From: Brachymonas denitrificans
GTDB lineage: Bacteria > Pseudomonadota > Gammaproteobacteria > Burkholderiales > Burkholderiaceae_C
Assembly (NCBI RefSeq): GCF_907163135.1
Contig: NZ_CAJQUA010000001.1
Location: 2,557,001-2,621,000, forward strand
Length of the DNA stretch: 64,000 nucleotides
Reading direction: 5' to 3'
The notes under the pieces are model-generated. The model was not told the DNA's origin. It did no database searches and saw only the letters and a program-made list of their open reading frames with translations. A program made the position numbers and the translations under genes. Positions 29,801-37,913 of this stretch are shown here, in pieces (position 1 is the first letter of the stretch; each line of letters starts with the position of its first letter).

Positions 29801-32409
29801 TGGCCTCGCTGCGGCTGGCGGCCGACGGCCGCCCGCTGGCGCAGCTGATGCTGCGCAACGGGCATGGACAGGAGACCGCCGATGTGCCCGCTGTGGCTTC
29901 CGTGCCCTGTCGCCTGCAGGTGCCGCGCCTGGGCACGGCGGCAGGTGGCCGACTGGCACCGCCGCAGGGCCGCTTCGATCCGGCCGATGGCAGTTTCAGC
30001 TTCACGCTGGACGATGCGCACCGGCCCTCGCGCCCATGGATCAACGTGCTGGCCAACCCGGGTTTCGGCTGCCATGTGTCGGAAGTGGGCGCGGGCATGA
30101 GCTGGGCCGGCAACAGCCGCATGCACCAGCTCACGCCCTGGTCGAATGATCCGCTGGCCGATCCGGCCGGCGAGCGCCTGCTGCTGGAAGACATCGACGA
30201 AGGCCTGGTCTGGACGCTGGGCCAGGTGTGCGAAGGGCACGCCGTGCAGGTGACGCATGGCATCGGCTTCACTCGCATGCAGCAGCAATTGCCGGGGCTG
30301 GACGTGACGCTGACCTGGTGTGTGGACCGTGAACTGCCGGTGAAGCAGTGCGTGGTGATGCTGCGCAACATAGGTGCCAAGGCACGCCGTCTGCGCCTGG
30401 TGACGGTGGCCGAATGGGTGCTGGGCGCCTCGCGGCGCGAGCGCATGAGCGTGGCCACCCAGGTCGAGCAGCATGCCGTCGGCCCGCAGGGCGTGGGCCT
30501 GCCGCCGCCGCAGACGGCGCCGGTGCTGTACGCCACCCAGCTCGATCATGCGGGCGGTTTTGGCGACAGCACCGCCTTCCTCATGCTGCAGGCCCCTGCG
30601 GGCCAGCCGCAGCAGCCGGACTGGACCTGTGACCGGCGCGAGCTGTTCAATGCCGAGGGCTGCCCGGTGTTGCCCACGCGTTTTGGCCAGCGCAGCGGCC
30701 TGGGGCTGGATCCCTGCGCGGCGGTGAGCTGTCTGCTGACGGCGCAGCCGGGCGCGACGGTATCGGCCGTGTCCATTCTTGGTCATGCCTGGAATCCGCA
30801 GCAGGCGCGCCATCTGGCCGAGCAGGTGCGCAAGAGCCCGGTGAGCGAGCGCTTCGAGCAGGTGCGTGCCTTCTGGAACGCGCTGTGCGGCGCGCGCGAG
30901 GTGCATTCGCCCGATCCGGCGTTCGATGCGCTGATCAACCGCTGGCTGCCGTACCAGACCGTGGTATGCCGCCTGTGGGCACGTGCCGGCTTCTACCAGG
31001 CGGGCGGGGCCTTCGGCTTCCGCGACCAGCTGCAGGATGCGATGAGCATGGTCGGTCATGCGCCCGATCTGCTGGCACAGCAGATCCGCCGCAACGCCGG
31101 GCGCCAGTTCTCCGAGGGTGACGTGCAGCACTGGTGGCACGAGCCGGGCGGCGCCGGGGTGCGCACGCACTTCACCGACGATCTGCTCTGGCTGCCGCTG
31201 GCGCTGGGCCTGTATGTGGAACGTACCGGCGACCATGGCCTGCTGGACGAGCGGGTGCCCTTCCTGCAGGGCGCGCAGGTGCCGCCCGGGCGCGAGGATG
31301 TGTACGAATCGCCGCGCGTCAGCGAACATGTGGACAGCCTGTACGAGCACGGCGCGCTGGCCATCGACCGCAGTCTGCGCACCGGCGCGCATGGCCTGCC
31401 GCTGATGGGCACCGGCGACTGGAACGACGGCATGAACCGCGTTGGTCACGAAGGGCGCGGCGAATCGGTCTGGCTGGCCTGGTTCCTGTGCGAGGTGGTG
31501 CGCATGTACCTGCCGCTGGCGCGAGCGCGCCGCGATGGCGCCCGTGTGGCGGCCTGGGAACAGGCGCGCAACGGCTGGATCGACGCGCTCGAATCGGAGG
31601 GCTGGGATGGCAGCTGGTATCGCCGCGCCTTCTTCGATGACGGCTCGGTGCTGGGCAGCGCACGCAACACCGAAGGGCGCATCGACCTGATTGCCCAGGC
31701 CTGGGCGGTGCTTTCGGCGGCGGCCAACCCGGTGCGGGCGCGTACGGCGATGCAGCAGGCCGATCGCGAACTGTTCGACCACCAGCACCAGGTACTGCGC
31801 CTGCTGACCCCGCCGTTGCAGCATGCGCAGCCGAGCGCCGGCTACATCCAGGCCTATCCGCCGGGCGTACGCGAAAACGCCGGGCAGTACAACCACGGCG
31901 CCGTGTGGGGACTGATGGCCTTTGCACGCTTGGGGCAGGCGGGCGCGGCCTGGCGCGTGTTCCAGGGCATCAGCCCGGCGCACCGCTGGCAGAGCAGCCT
32001 GTTGGGCGAAACCTACGGGCTCGAGCCCTATGTGGTGGCGGCCGATGTCTATACCGTGCAGCCCTATGCCGGGCGCGGCGGCTGGAGCTGGTACACCGGC
32101 AGCGCGGGCTGGCTGATGCGAGCGGGGCTGGAATCGCTGTGCGGCGTGGTGTTGAAACACGACGTGCTGCACATCGACCCCTGCCTGCCGCCGCACTGGC
32201 AGGAAACCAGCGTCACGCTGCGCCGCGACGGCCGCAACTGGCGCGTGGTGCTGTGCCAGGGCGAGCGGGCGCTGCAGGCGGCGCTGGCGCGCGAGGGGCA
32301 GGAACGGGCGCATCCGGCCGGCACGCCGGTGATGCTGGAGGCCTTCCCGGCCAGCGGGGTGCTGGTGGTGGATGCGCTGCCGCAGCAATGGCGGCCACAG
32401 GTAGAATAG
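23809..32409 (+). CDS. Cyclic beta-glucan synthase, NdvB/ChvB type
   Basis: Giant 2,866-residue inner-membrane enzyme of the cyclic beta-1,2-glucan synthase family, which makes osmoregulated periplasmic glucans. An N-terminal region of about 400 residues precedes two helices (about 405-470) and a GT84 glycosyltransferase domain with DSDTDM at 631-636 and RWTRGDWQ at 780-787. Two more hydrophobic regions (about 815-861 and 945-991) follow, then a glycoamylase-like cyclisation domain (about 1000-1550, GTPWGISESA). The C-terminal GH94 phosphorylase-like half carries TGDWNDGMN at 2535-2543 with the catalytic aspartate region. An in-frame TGA lies 6 nt before the TTG at 23809, so TTG is the first possible start, with GGGTGA 7 nt upstream. 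The linkage of the product glucan is inferred from the family. Confidence 0.92.
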   Translation: MPALKGFSLRAALDGLRGFRSPIEAPIRAELFGPARFRQHGEHLAAIHEAYSPHWLRSKPFFPRLRQNIADLHKSREVLEQLTADGRHPGPAAQWLLDNASVLDAQALAIREGLPHSFFRKLPRLRSEPLAGLPRIYGVVWAYVAHADSHLDPALLEAFLVGYLDERYLSLAELWSFPTTLRVVLLENLARLAMRTAALQAARDAAHGWFDGPEPQRTIRQLDVLEQRFRRLGVEDAFLLQVDQRQEDLSYEHSRQLHAWLKVRLQDPVGTEARHQAALTEDEQSIRNAITTLRKIDQVNWRELFARNNAVMRIMAGCPQYVAENLSTQDRTLHAVERLARKSRRAEPEVAQALVELTRQGQGPDDPLVAPAYWWGGEGEPRLRQALGLPARRLPARSSRTRRRWNAWAYLLVVVLLTGWLTLRLMDLGYQGEGLPGWMWGVTAYLLLAPLAETVVALVNRLISESVPPAALHRMGLRQGIPLAHQTLVVIPSMLTSEKSTRELLIQLEQHHLANPETHAQFALLSDFADAPTATEEGDSAALEFARAGVAELNRRYPVESGRPLRFLVLHRTREWSDTQQCFIGWERKRGKLEQLVQALAEGRETPPAPFIDLGELSRVAPGVRHLVTLDSDTDMPPGRLRELVAIAAHPLNQPHVEPGTRYVSRGYGILQPRIATPMPIAEAGTWFHSLFAGRLGVDPYSAASSEIYQDVFGQGTFTGKGLLNVQATHQVLAGQLPPEHVLSHDLLEGALLRCAGVSDVTFVEDAPMHADVAASRLHRWTRGDWQLLPLVGLLLRSRVPVINYWKVFDNLRRSVVAPFSALLLVWVALTQTLPFHWALLAVLAAYGGGPLLGALAGLAPHRDDIALRHFFAEGFKDLGRALVTPLWHLATLLDQAVLYGDAVIRAVYRQLVSHRLLLEWMTAAAAQASVRTDLPSLLRKHRATVVTAGVLLLLALGGSLAGWPVNWVALLPLLVLWALVPVWVALISRLRPRPRRERITQQQRSYLFELAHDTWRFYDRHVGEEDNFLPPDNVQLQPFQMVAHRTSPTNIGMYLLVLACARQLGFIGRADLVARLQATLATLDRLPRHAGHFYNWYDTRTLAVLPPGYVSTVDSGNCSGHLLVVARACEEAAALDPQALAEQHTALECTLEWSAMRLQPVLSQLQPLEWFPSVADLVHATPPSPGSAPMAALLARVEASRERAELTRQTASTALEPALAQLADHLTILASLLRDRLAEPAVLQAQLQALGTRCRMLALEPDYRILYDSDRRLLHIGLRTETGELDANHYDLLASESRLTSLVAIAKGDVPPEHWAALGRPYFFNERGLGIKSWSGSMFEYLMPTLVLDEPPASALGHVTRQAILEQRADGEERGTPWGISESAIAGQDQTLAYQYGPQGVAALALRRTPSDVRVVAPYATAMATMLYPGEAIANLHRLQELGMRGDMGFIESLDYSPQRQLAGRVSTPVHTYMAHHQAMSLVAFTDVLCDNAPRQWAMSDPYLRAVAALLHEATPRVVQPLQPPSTRPTPSRAGPTYMAQLEEPLLAEPSTLQLLSNGSHAVWINSRGAGVSRWQGVALTRWRDDPLRDAYGSFLYVERHEDGVATPLRHSLTLLPARDPQAHYHAELLPDRALLKAHWDDLEALTDIWVSAEDDCELRQVRLENLGEHPLELTISYASEITLAAQADDEAHPAFSNLFVRTHWDKGDRALYLCRKPRLADLQPMYAAAFLAHCEADIVAVEPCADRNRWIGRYGCSAHVLGDGGYTLLHDDHSVPELPGIAVDTGLDPVAVLRVRVRIPAGVQARLVFAMAAARDPAVLEQLVDRYRQEGHVKRSSSMANTMSGVRLHEIQLDPDAWRALLRVQTQLSAQHHREQHLALQGGRPACDRRALWRHGISGDRPLLVVTIQEEAGLPLVQQLRRSLRLWSAGGLGVDMVVINGEPASYLTPVQRQLQLMRERLVARKDDRWPEHLRAAMFILKDDDLSDDERTTLHLLASLRLAADGRPLAQLMLRNGHGQETADVPAVASVPCRLQVPRLGTAAGGRLAPPQGRFDPADGSFSFTLDDAHRPSRPWINVLANPGFGCHVSEVGAGMSWAGNSRMHQLTPWSNDPLADPAGERLLLEDIDEGLVWTLGQVCEGHAVQVTHGIGFTRMQQQLPGLDVTLTWCVDRELPVKQCVVMLRNIGAKARRLRLVTVAEWVLGASRRERMSVATQVEQHAVGPQGVGLPPPQTAPVLYATQLDHAGGFGDSTAFLMLQAPAGQPQQPDWTCDRRELFNAEGCPVLPTRFGQRSGLGLDPCAAVSCLLTAQPGATVSAVSILGHAWNPQQARHLAEQVRKSPVSERFEQVRAFWNALCGAREVHSPDPAFDALINRWLPYQTVVCRLWARAGFYQAGGAFGFRDQLQDAMSMVGHAPDLLAQQIRRNAGRQFSEGDVQHWWHEPGGAGVRTHFTDDLLWLPLALGLYVERTGDHGLLDERVPFLQGAQVPPGREDVYESPRVSEHVDSLYEHGALAIDRSLRTGAHGLPLMGTGDWNDGMNRVGHEGRGESVWLAWFLCEVVRMYLPLARARRDGARVAAWEQARNGWIDALESEGWDGSWYRRAFFDDGSVLGSARNTEGRIDLIAQAWAVLSAAANPVRARTAMQQADRELFDHQHQVLRLLTPPLQHAQPSAGYIQAYPPGVRENAGQYNHGAVWGLMAFARLGQAGAAWRVFQGISPAHRWQSSLLGETYGLEPYVVAADVYTVQPYAGRGGWSWYTGSAGWLMRAGLESLCGVVLKHDVLHIDPCLPPHWQETSVTLRRDGRNWRVVLCQGERALQAALAREGQERAHPAGTPVMLEAFPASGVLVVDALPQQWRPQVE

Positions 32410-32454
32410 AAGGTTGTTTTAATTCAAGCGGCTAGCGCTTTCCAAGGAACTTCC

Positions 32455-33552
32455 ATGAGCCTCAAATGCGGCATCGTGGGCCTGCCCAACGTGGGCAAGT
32501 CCACCCTGTTCAACGCCCTGACCAAGGCCGGCATCGCTGCCGAAAACTACCCCTTCTGCACCATCGAGCCCAACACCGGCGTGGTGGAAGTGCCCGATCC
32601 GCGCCTCAAGCAGCTGGCCGAGATCATCAACCCCGAGCGCATCGTGCCGGCCATCGTCGAGTTCGTGGATATTGCCGGCCTGGTGGCAGGCGCGAGCAAG
32701 GGCGAAGGCCTGGGCAACCAGTTCCTGGCGCACATCCGCGAGACCGATGCCATCGTCAACGTGGTGCGCTGCTTCGAGGATCCGAACGTGATCCACGTGG
32801 CGGGCAAGGTCGATCCCATCTCCGACATCGAGGTAATCCAGACCGAGCTGTGCCTGGCCGATCTGGGCACGGTGGAGAAGGCGCAGGTGCGCTATGGCAA
32901 GGCTGCTCGCAGTGGCAACGACAAGGAAGCCGCAGCGATGGTCAAGGTGCTGGAAAAAGTGCAGGCCGGTCTGCTCGAAGGCAAGCCCGCGCGCATCCTG
33001 GACCTGAACGACCAGGAAAAGGCACTGCTCAAGCCGCTGTGCCTGATCACCGGCAAGCCGGCCATGTTCGTGGGCAACGTGGCCGAGGACGGCTTCGAGA
33101 ACAACCCGCTGCTGGACCGCCTGAAGGAATTTGCCAAGTTGCACGGCGATGCGCCGGTGGTGGCCATCTGCGCCAAGATCGAATCGGAACTGTCCGAGAT
33201 GAGCGACGAAGACCGCGACATGATGCTGGAGGAAATGGGCCTGCACGAGCCGGGCCTGAACCGCCTGATCCGTGCCGGTTTCAGCCTGCTGGGGCTGCAG
33301 ACCTACTTCACCGCCGGTGTGAAGGAGGTGCGAGCCTGGACCATCCACATCGGCGATACCGCGCCGCAGGCGGCAGGCGTGATCCATGGCGACTTCGAGC
33401 GCGGCTTCATCCGCGCGCAGACGATTGCGTTTGACGACTTCATCCAGTACAAGGGCGAGCAGGGCGCCAAGGAAGCGGGCAAGATGCGCGCCGAGGGCAA
33501 GGAGTATGTCGTCAGGGATGGGGATGTGATGAACTTTTTGTTCAACGTTTGA
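32455..33552 (+). CDS. ychF: Redox-regulated ATPase YchF (Obg-like)
   Basis: Universally conserved P-loop NTPase of the Obg superfamily that prefers ATP and associates with ribosomes. The 365-residue product has the G1 motif GLPNVGKST at residues 9-17, the [18 protein letters not shown] switch region, a G3-type [22 protein letters not shown], a coiled-coil insert, and a C-terminal TGS domain ending [13 protein letters not shown]. It follows the glucan synthase by 45 nt and has its own AAGGAA ribosome-binding site. It marks the left border of the restriction-modification operon. Confidence 0.97.
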   Translation: MSLKCGIVGLPNVGKSTLFNALTKAGIAAENYPFCTIEPNTGVVEVPDPRLKQLAEIINPERIVPAIVEFVDIAGLVAGASKGEGLGNQFLAHIRETDAIVNVVRCFEDPNVIHVAGKVDPISDIEVIQTELCLADLGTVEKAQVRYGKAARSGNDKEAAAMVKVLEKVQAGLLEGKPARILDLNDQEKALLKPLCLITGKPAMFVGNVAEDGFENNPLLDRLKEFAKLHGDAPVVAICAKIESELSEMSDEDRDMMLEEMGLHEPGLNRLIRAGFSLLGLQTYFTAGVKEVRAWTIHIGDTAPQAAGVIHGDFERGFIRAQTIAFDDFIQYKGEQGAKEAGKMRAEGKEYVVRDGDVMNFLFNV

Positions 33553-33609
33553 CGCACACCCAAAGCCATGCGATAACCGCCAGTTAGAGCGGCAGGAAGG
33601 GGAGCACGC

Positions 33610-36390
33610 ATGACGCCTGAAACGAAAGCACGTCTGCTGATCGACCAGAAACTGGAATCGGCCGGCTGGATCGTGCAGGACATGCGGCAACTCAATCTCT
33701 CTGCCGGCCTGGGCGTCGCGGTACGCGAATACCCGACGGATACGGGTCCGGCGGATTACGTGCTGTTCGTCAATCGTGTGGCCTGTGGCGTGATCGAGGC
33801 CAAGCGCGATAGCGCAGGCGAAAACCTGACGGTTACCGAGAAGCAGACCGAGCGCTATGCCACCGCAACGCTGAAATGGCGCAAGGACAATGCCCCGCTG
33901 CGCTTTCTGTTCGAGGCGACGGGACAGATTATCCGGTTCACCGACGGGCATGATCCCATGCCCCGGTCGCGCGAGATCTTCCACTTTTTCCAGCCGGAGC
34001 AACTGGCGGAATGGCTGGCGCAGGCGCACACCCTGCGTCGCCGGCTTGCAGAGCAAATGCCGGCCCTGCCGGAGCGCAACCTGCGGGATTGCCAGATCAG
34101 CGCGGTGACAGGTCTGGAGAAATCCCTGGCCCACAACAAGCCGCGCGCCCTCGTGCACATGGCGACCGGTGCCGGCAAGACCTTTACCGCCATTACCTCG
34201 GTCTATCGCCTGCTCAAGTTCGGTGGAGCCAAGCGCATCCTGTTTCTGGTGGACACGCGCAACCTGGGCAAGCAGGCGCACCAGGAATTCATGGCCTACA
34301 CGCCGCCCGACGATGGCCGCAAGTTCACCGAGCTCTACAACGTGCAGCGGCTGGCGTCCAGCCACATTGATCCGCATGCCCAAGTGTGCATCAGCACCAT
34401 CCAGCGCATGTACTCCATCCTGAGCGGGGAGCCCATCGACGAATCGGCCGAAGACCTGTCACTCAACGAAGTGCAGCAAACCCAAAAGCAGGAAAAGTGG
34501 GTGCGCTACAACGCGGCCGTGCCGGTGGAAACCTTTGATTTCATCATCATCGACGAGTGCCACCGCAGCATCTACAACCTGTGGAAGCAGGTGCTGGATT
34601 ATTTTGATGCCTTCCTGATCGGCCTCACTGCCACGCCCGACAAGCGCACCTACGGTTTCTTCAACGAGAACATCGTGGCCGAGTACACCTACGAGCAGTC
34701 GGTGGCGGATGGTGTGAACGTGGGTTATGACGTTTACGAGATCGAAACCGAGATCACGCGCAAGGGGGCGGAACTGAAGGCGCGCGAATGGGTGGACCAC
34801 CGCGACCGCCAGACCCGCAAGAAGCGCTGGGGCGAGACAGAGGAAGACACTGCCTACACCGGCAAGGAACTGGATCGTTCGGTGGTCAACCCGAGCCAGA
34901 TCCGCCAGGTGATTCAGGCCATGAAGACGGCGGTAGAAACACAGATTTTCCCGAACCGCCAGGAAACGCCCAAGACCCTGATCTTTGCCAAGACCGACAG
35001 CCATGCCGATGACATCATCAACATCGTGCGCGAGGTGTACGGGCAGGGCAACGCCTTTTGCAAGAAGGTCACCTACCGTGCCGAAGAAGACCCGGACAGC
35101 GTGCTGAGCAGCTTCCGCAACGACTACCACCCCCGCATCGCCGTGACGGTGGACATGATCGCCACCGGCACCGACGTGAAGCCGCTGGAAGTGCTGCTGT
35201 TCATGCGCGACGTGCGCAGCAAGGGCTATTACGAGCAGATGAAGGGCCGTGGCGTGCGCAGCCTGGATGCCGATGGCCTCAAGCGCGTCAGCAACAGTGC
35301 CAGCGGTGCCAAGGACCGCTTCGTGCTGATTGATGCGGTGGGCGTGGAAAAGTCGCTCAAGACCGAAAGCCGTCCGCTGGAAAAGAAGCCCACGGTGGCC
35401 CTCAAGGACTTGCTGCAGGGCGTGGCCATGGGCAGCCGTGACGATGACACCGTGCTGTCGCTCGCGAACCGGTTGGTGCGCCTGGCCAAGCAGCTGGACG
35501 ACAAGGCGCTGGCCCGTATTGAAAAGGCCAGCGGCGGCATTCCGGTGCGCGAACTGGGCAAGGCGCTGATTACGGCGCTGGATCCGGATGCGATCGTGCA
35601 AACCGCACTGGAAACGGCCAAAGCCCAGGGCATCACACGCAGCGAAGACACCCTGCTGTCGCAGGAGTTGGAGGCTGCCCGCCAGCAGCGCGTGGCCGCT
35701 GCCTGCGCTCCTTTCGATCGGCCGGAACTGCGCGATGAAATCGAGAGCGCCCGCCGCGAGCGCGAGCAGATCATCGACCATATCAACACCGACCAGGTGA
35801 CGTTTGCAGGCTTTTCGGAGCAGGCCGAAGCGCAGGCCCGGGCGGTGGTGCAGGGGTTTGCCGATTACATCCGGCAGCACAAGGACGAGATTGCGGCGCT
35901 GGGCTTTTTCTACCAGCAGCCCTACCAGCGGCGCGCACTGGCGTTCGAGATGATCGAGGAACTGCACGAACAGTTGAGCAAGCCGCCGCTGCTGCTGACC
36001 ACCGAAAAGCTGTGGAGCGCCTATGCGCGGGTGCAGGAAAGCCAGGTGCAGGGTGCGGACCGCAAGCGCCAGTTGACCGATCTGGTGAGTCTGGTGCGTT
36101 TTGCCATCGGGCTGGACAAGGAACTGAAGCCCTTTGCCGATGAAGTGGACCGCCGTTTTCAGACCTGGGTCTTTCGCCATAACGCCCAGCGCGCCACTGC
36201 CTTCAGCCCCGAACAAATGGAATGGCTGCGCCTGATCAAGGAGCATATTGCCAGCAGTTGCAGCATCAACCGCGATGATTTTGACTATGCGGAGCTGGCG
36301 GACAAGGGCGGCTTGCAGAAGGCTTGGGGGCTGTTTGGCAAGGAGCTGGATGGGTTGATGGAGGAGATGAATGTGGAGTTGGTGGCGTGA
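33610..36390 (+). CDS. hsdR: Type I restriction enzyme HsdR subunit (EcoEI-like)
   Basis: Restriction and translocation subunit of a type I system, 926 residues. The nuclease domain shows D49 in TGPADY and E63-A-K65 in GVIEAK (PD-ExK pattern). The helicase follows, with Walker A ATGAGKT at 185-191 and DECH at 315-318. Motifs LTATPDKRT and MIATGTDVKPLEVLLFMR precede the QMKGRGVR stretch. The C-terminus resembles the EcoEI_R_C domain (helical, DEVDRRFQTWV). All catalytic motifs are intact, so the enzyme should be active. The GGGGAG ribosome-binding site is strong, and the gene overlaps hsdS by 4 nt. Confidence 0.95.
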   Translation: MTPETKARLLIDQKLESAGWIVQDMRQLNLSAGLGVAVREYPTDTGPADYVLFVNRVACGVIEAKRDSAGENLTVTEKQTERYATATLKWRKDNAPLRFLFEATGQIIRFTDGHDPMPRSREIFHFFQPEQLAEWLAQAHTLRRRLAEQMPALPERNLRDCQISAVTGLEKSLAHNKPRALVHMATGAGKTFTAITSVYRLLKFGGAKRILFLVDTRNLGKQAHQEFMAYTPPDDGRKFTELYNVQRLASSHIDPHAQVCISTIQRMYSILSGEPIDESAEDLSLNEVQQTQKQEKWVRYNAAVPVETFDFIIIDECHRSIYNLWKQVLDYFDAFLIGLTATPDKRTYGFFNENIVAEYTYEQSVADGVNVGYDVYEIETEITRKGAELKAREWVDHRDRQTRKKRWGETEEDTAYTGKELDRSVVNPSQIRQVIQAMKTAVETQIFPNRQETPKTLIFAKTDSHADDIINIVREVYGQGNAFCKKVTYRAEEDPDSVLSSFRNDYHPRIAVTVDMIATGTDVKPLEVLLFMRDVRSKGYYEQMKGRGVRSLDADGLKRVSNSASGAKDRFVLIDAVGVEKSLKTESRPLEKKPTVALKDLLQGVAMGSRDDDTVLSLANRLVRLAKQLDDKALARIEKASGGIPVRELGKALITALDPDAIVQTALETAKAQGITRSEDTLLSQELEAARQQRVAAACAPFDRPELRDEIESARREREQIIDHINTDQVTFAGFSEQAEAQARAVVQGFADYIRQHKDEIAALGFFYQQPYQRRALAFEMIEELHEQLSKPPLLLTTEKLWSAYARVQESQVQGADRKRQLTDLVSLVRFAIGLDKELKPFADEVDRRFQTWVFRHNAQRATAFSPEQMEWLRLIKEHIASSCSINRDDFDYAELADKGGLQKAWGLFGKELDGLMEEMNVELVA

Positions 36391-37913
36391 GTGAGTTGCC
36401 AAGTGGCTGGGCTGATGTCACGCTCAGCGATGTCCTGATTTCGGTTGTAGGTGGTGGCACACCATCTCGCAATGTCCCTGCCTTCTTTAAAGGGAGTATT
36501 CCTTGGTTCACTGTCAAGGACATGAAGTCCTTGAGGCCATTGGATGCGGAAGAGCACATTAGCGAGCTTGCGCTTGCTAACAGTGCCACCAACCTGATCC
36601 CGGCAAATACTTTGATCGTTGCTACGCGAATTGCATTAGGGCGAGCGATGCGGCCTACAGTCGCCTGTGCAATCAATCAAGACTTAAAGGCCTTGTTCTT
36701 TGGGAGCGGGGTTAGCGCTGATTTTCTTTTGTATTGGGTTGGAGCAAGTGAACGGATCATTAAAGATTTGGGCTCGGGGACAACAGTAAGTGGTATTCGC
36801 TTGGATGCTCTGAATGGCTTGCCATTGAAGTTGCCACCCGCTGCAGAGCAATCCCGCATTGTCGCCAAACTCGAAGAACTGTTGTTCGACCTAGATGCCG
36901 GCGTGGTCGAACTCAAGGCCGCGCAGCGCAAGCTGGCGCAGTACCGCCAGTCGCTGCTGAAAGCGGCTGTCGAGGGCTCGCTGACGGCAGAGTGGCGCAA
37001 GCAGAACGCGCCTGCCGAGACGGGCGCGCAATTGCTGGAACGCATCCTCGCGGAGCGCCGCGCCCGCTGGGAAGCCCAACAGTTGGCGAAGTTCGAAGCG
37101 CAAGGCAAGAAGCCGCCCAAGGACTGGCAGAGGAAATATCCTGAGCCGGTGCAGGCGGACACCACGGCGCTGCCGGAATTGCCGGAGGGGTGGGTGTGGG
37201 CGAGCGTGGATCAGCTGTCGGATTTTGTTCGAAACGGTCTTTCAAAGACACCCAACAATGACCAAAAGGGATTTCAAATATTAAGAATCAACGCTGTACG
37301 GCCAATGTCGGTGAACTTCGGCGCAATTAAACATATTGAAATCAGAGAGAGCGAAGCCGAGGACTACTGGGTCGAGGAGGGCGATGTTTTGGCCACTCGC
37401 TACAACGGCAGCGTTGATCTGTTGGGCGTTTTTGGGATGGTTAGAGGAGTGCATGAACGCACACTTCATCCAGACAAACTCGTCCGGATGAAGCCGGTTA
37501 CCGGAGGGAAGCTGGGAGCGTGGATGGAGGTATGTGGCAATGTAGGCTTCTCTCGGAAGCATCTGGTGTCACGCGTAAAAACTACCGCAGGCCAAACTGG
37601 AATTTCTGGAAGCGATTTAAAGAAAACACCTATCCCGCTGGCGCCTGCTGCCGAGCAGGATATGACACTGACGGTGTTGAATGAACGGTTGGAAGCAGTC
37701 AAAGAGCTTGAGCAACCCATCGAGCATTCTCTCAACCAATCCGCTGCCCAACGCCAAAACATCCTCCGCGCCGCCTTCGCCGGCCAGCTGGTGCCGCAAG
37801 ACCCCAACGATGAACCCGCCAGCGTCCTGCTGGAACGCATCCGCGCCGAGCGCGCCGCACAAGCGCCTGCACGCAAGCCGCGCGGCCCGAAGACCAGAAA
37901 GGCCGCCGCATGA
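36387..37913 (+). CDS. hsdS: Type I restriction enzyme specificity subunit HsdS
   Basis: DNA-recognition subunit that directs methylation and restriction. The start chosen is GTG 36387, overlapping the hsdR stop (GTGA), giving VSELPSGWADVTLSDVL, a typical HsdS N-terminus, and 508 residues. Two target-recognition domains are present (about 1-150 and 265-425). Each is followed by a conserved helical spacer beginning AAEQ: AAEQSRIVAKLEELLFDLDA centrally and AAEQDMTLTVLNERLEAVKE near the C-terminus. Both TRD-coding stretches are visibly richer in A and T than the rest of the operon, as expected for exchangeable domains. The stop overlaps the next gene by 4 nt. Confidence 0.94.
   Translation: MSELPSGWADVTLSDVLISVVGGGTPSRNVPAFFKGSIPWFTVKDMKSLRPLDAEEHISELALANSATNLIPANTLIVATRIALGRAMRPTVACAINQDLKALFFGSGVSADFLLYWVGASERIIKDLGSGTTVSGIRLDALNGLPLKLPPAAEQSRIVAKLEELLFDLDAGVVELKAAQRKLAQYRQSLLKAAVEGSLTAEWRKQNAPAETGAQLLERILAERRARWEAQQLAKFEAQGKKPPKDWQRKYPEPVQADTTALPELPEGWVWASVDQLSDFVRNGLSKTPNNDQKGFQILRINAVRPMSVNFGAIKHIEIRESEAEDYWVEEGDVLATRYNGSVDLLGVFGMVRGVHERTLHPDKLVRMKPVTGGKLGAWMEVCGNVGFSRKHLVSRVKTTAGQTGISGSDLKKTPIPLAPAAEQDMTLTVLNERLEAVKELEQPIEHSLNQSAAQRQNILRAAFAGQLVPQDPNDEPASVLLERIRAERAAQAPARKPRGPKTRKAAA

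Noticed and set aside
23833-32388. An open frame of about 2,850 codons on the strand opposite the cyclic glucan synthase
   Set aside because: Its protein is a repetitive Arg/His/Gln/Ala-rich mirror of a high-GC gene with no family motif. The plus-strand product has clear domains.
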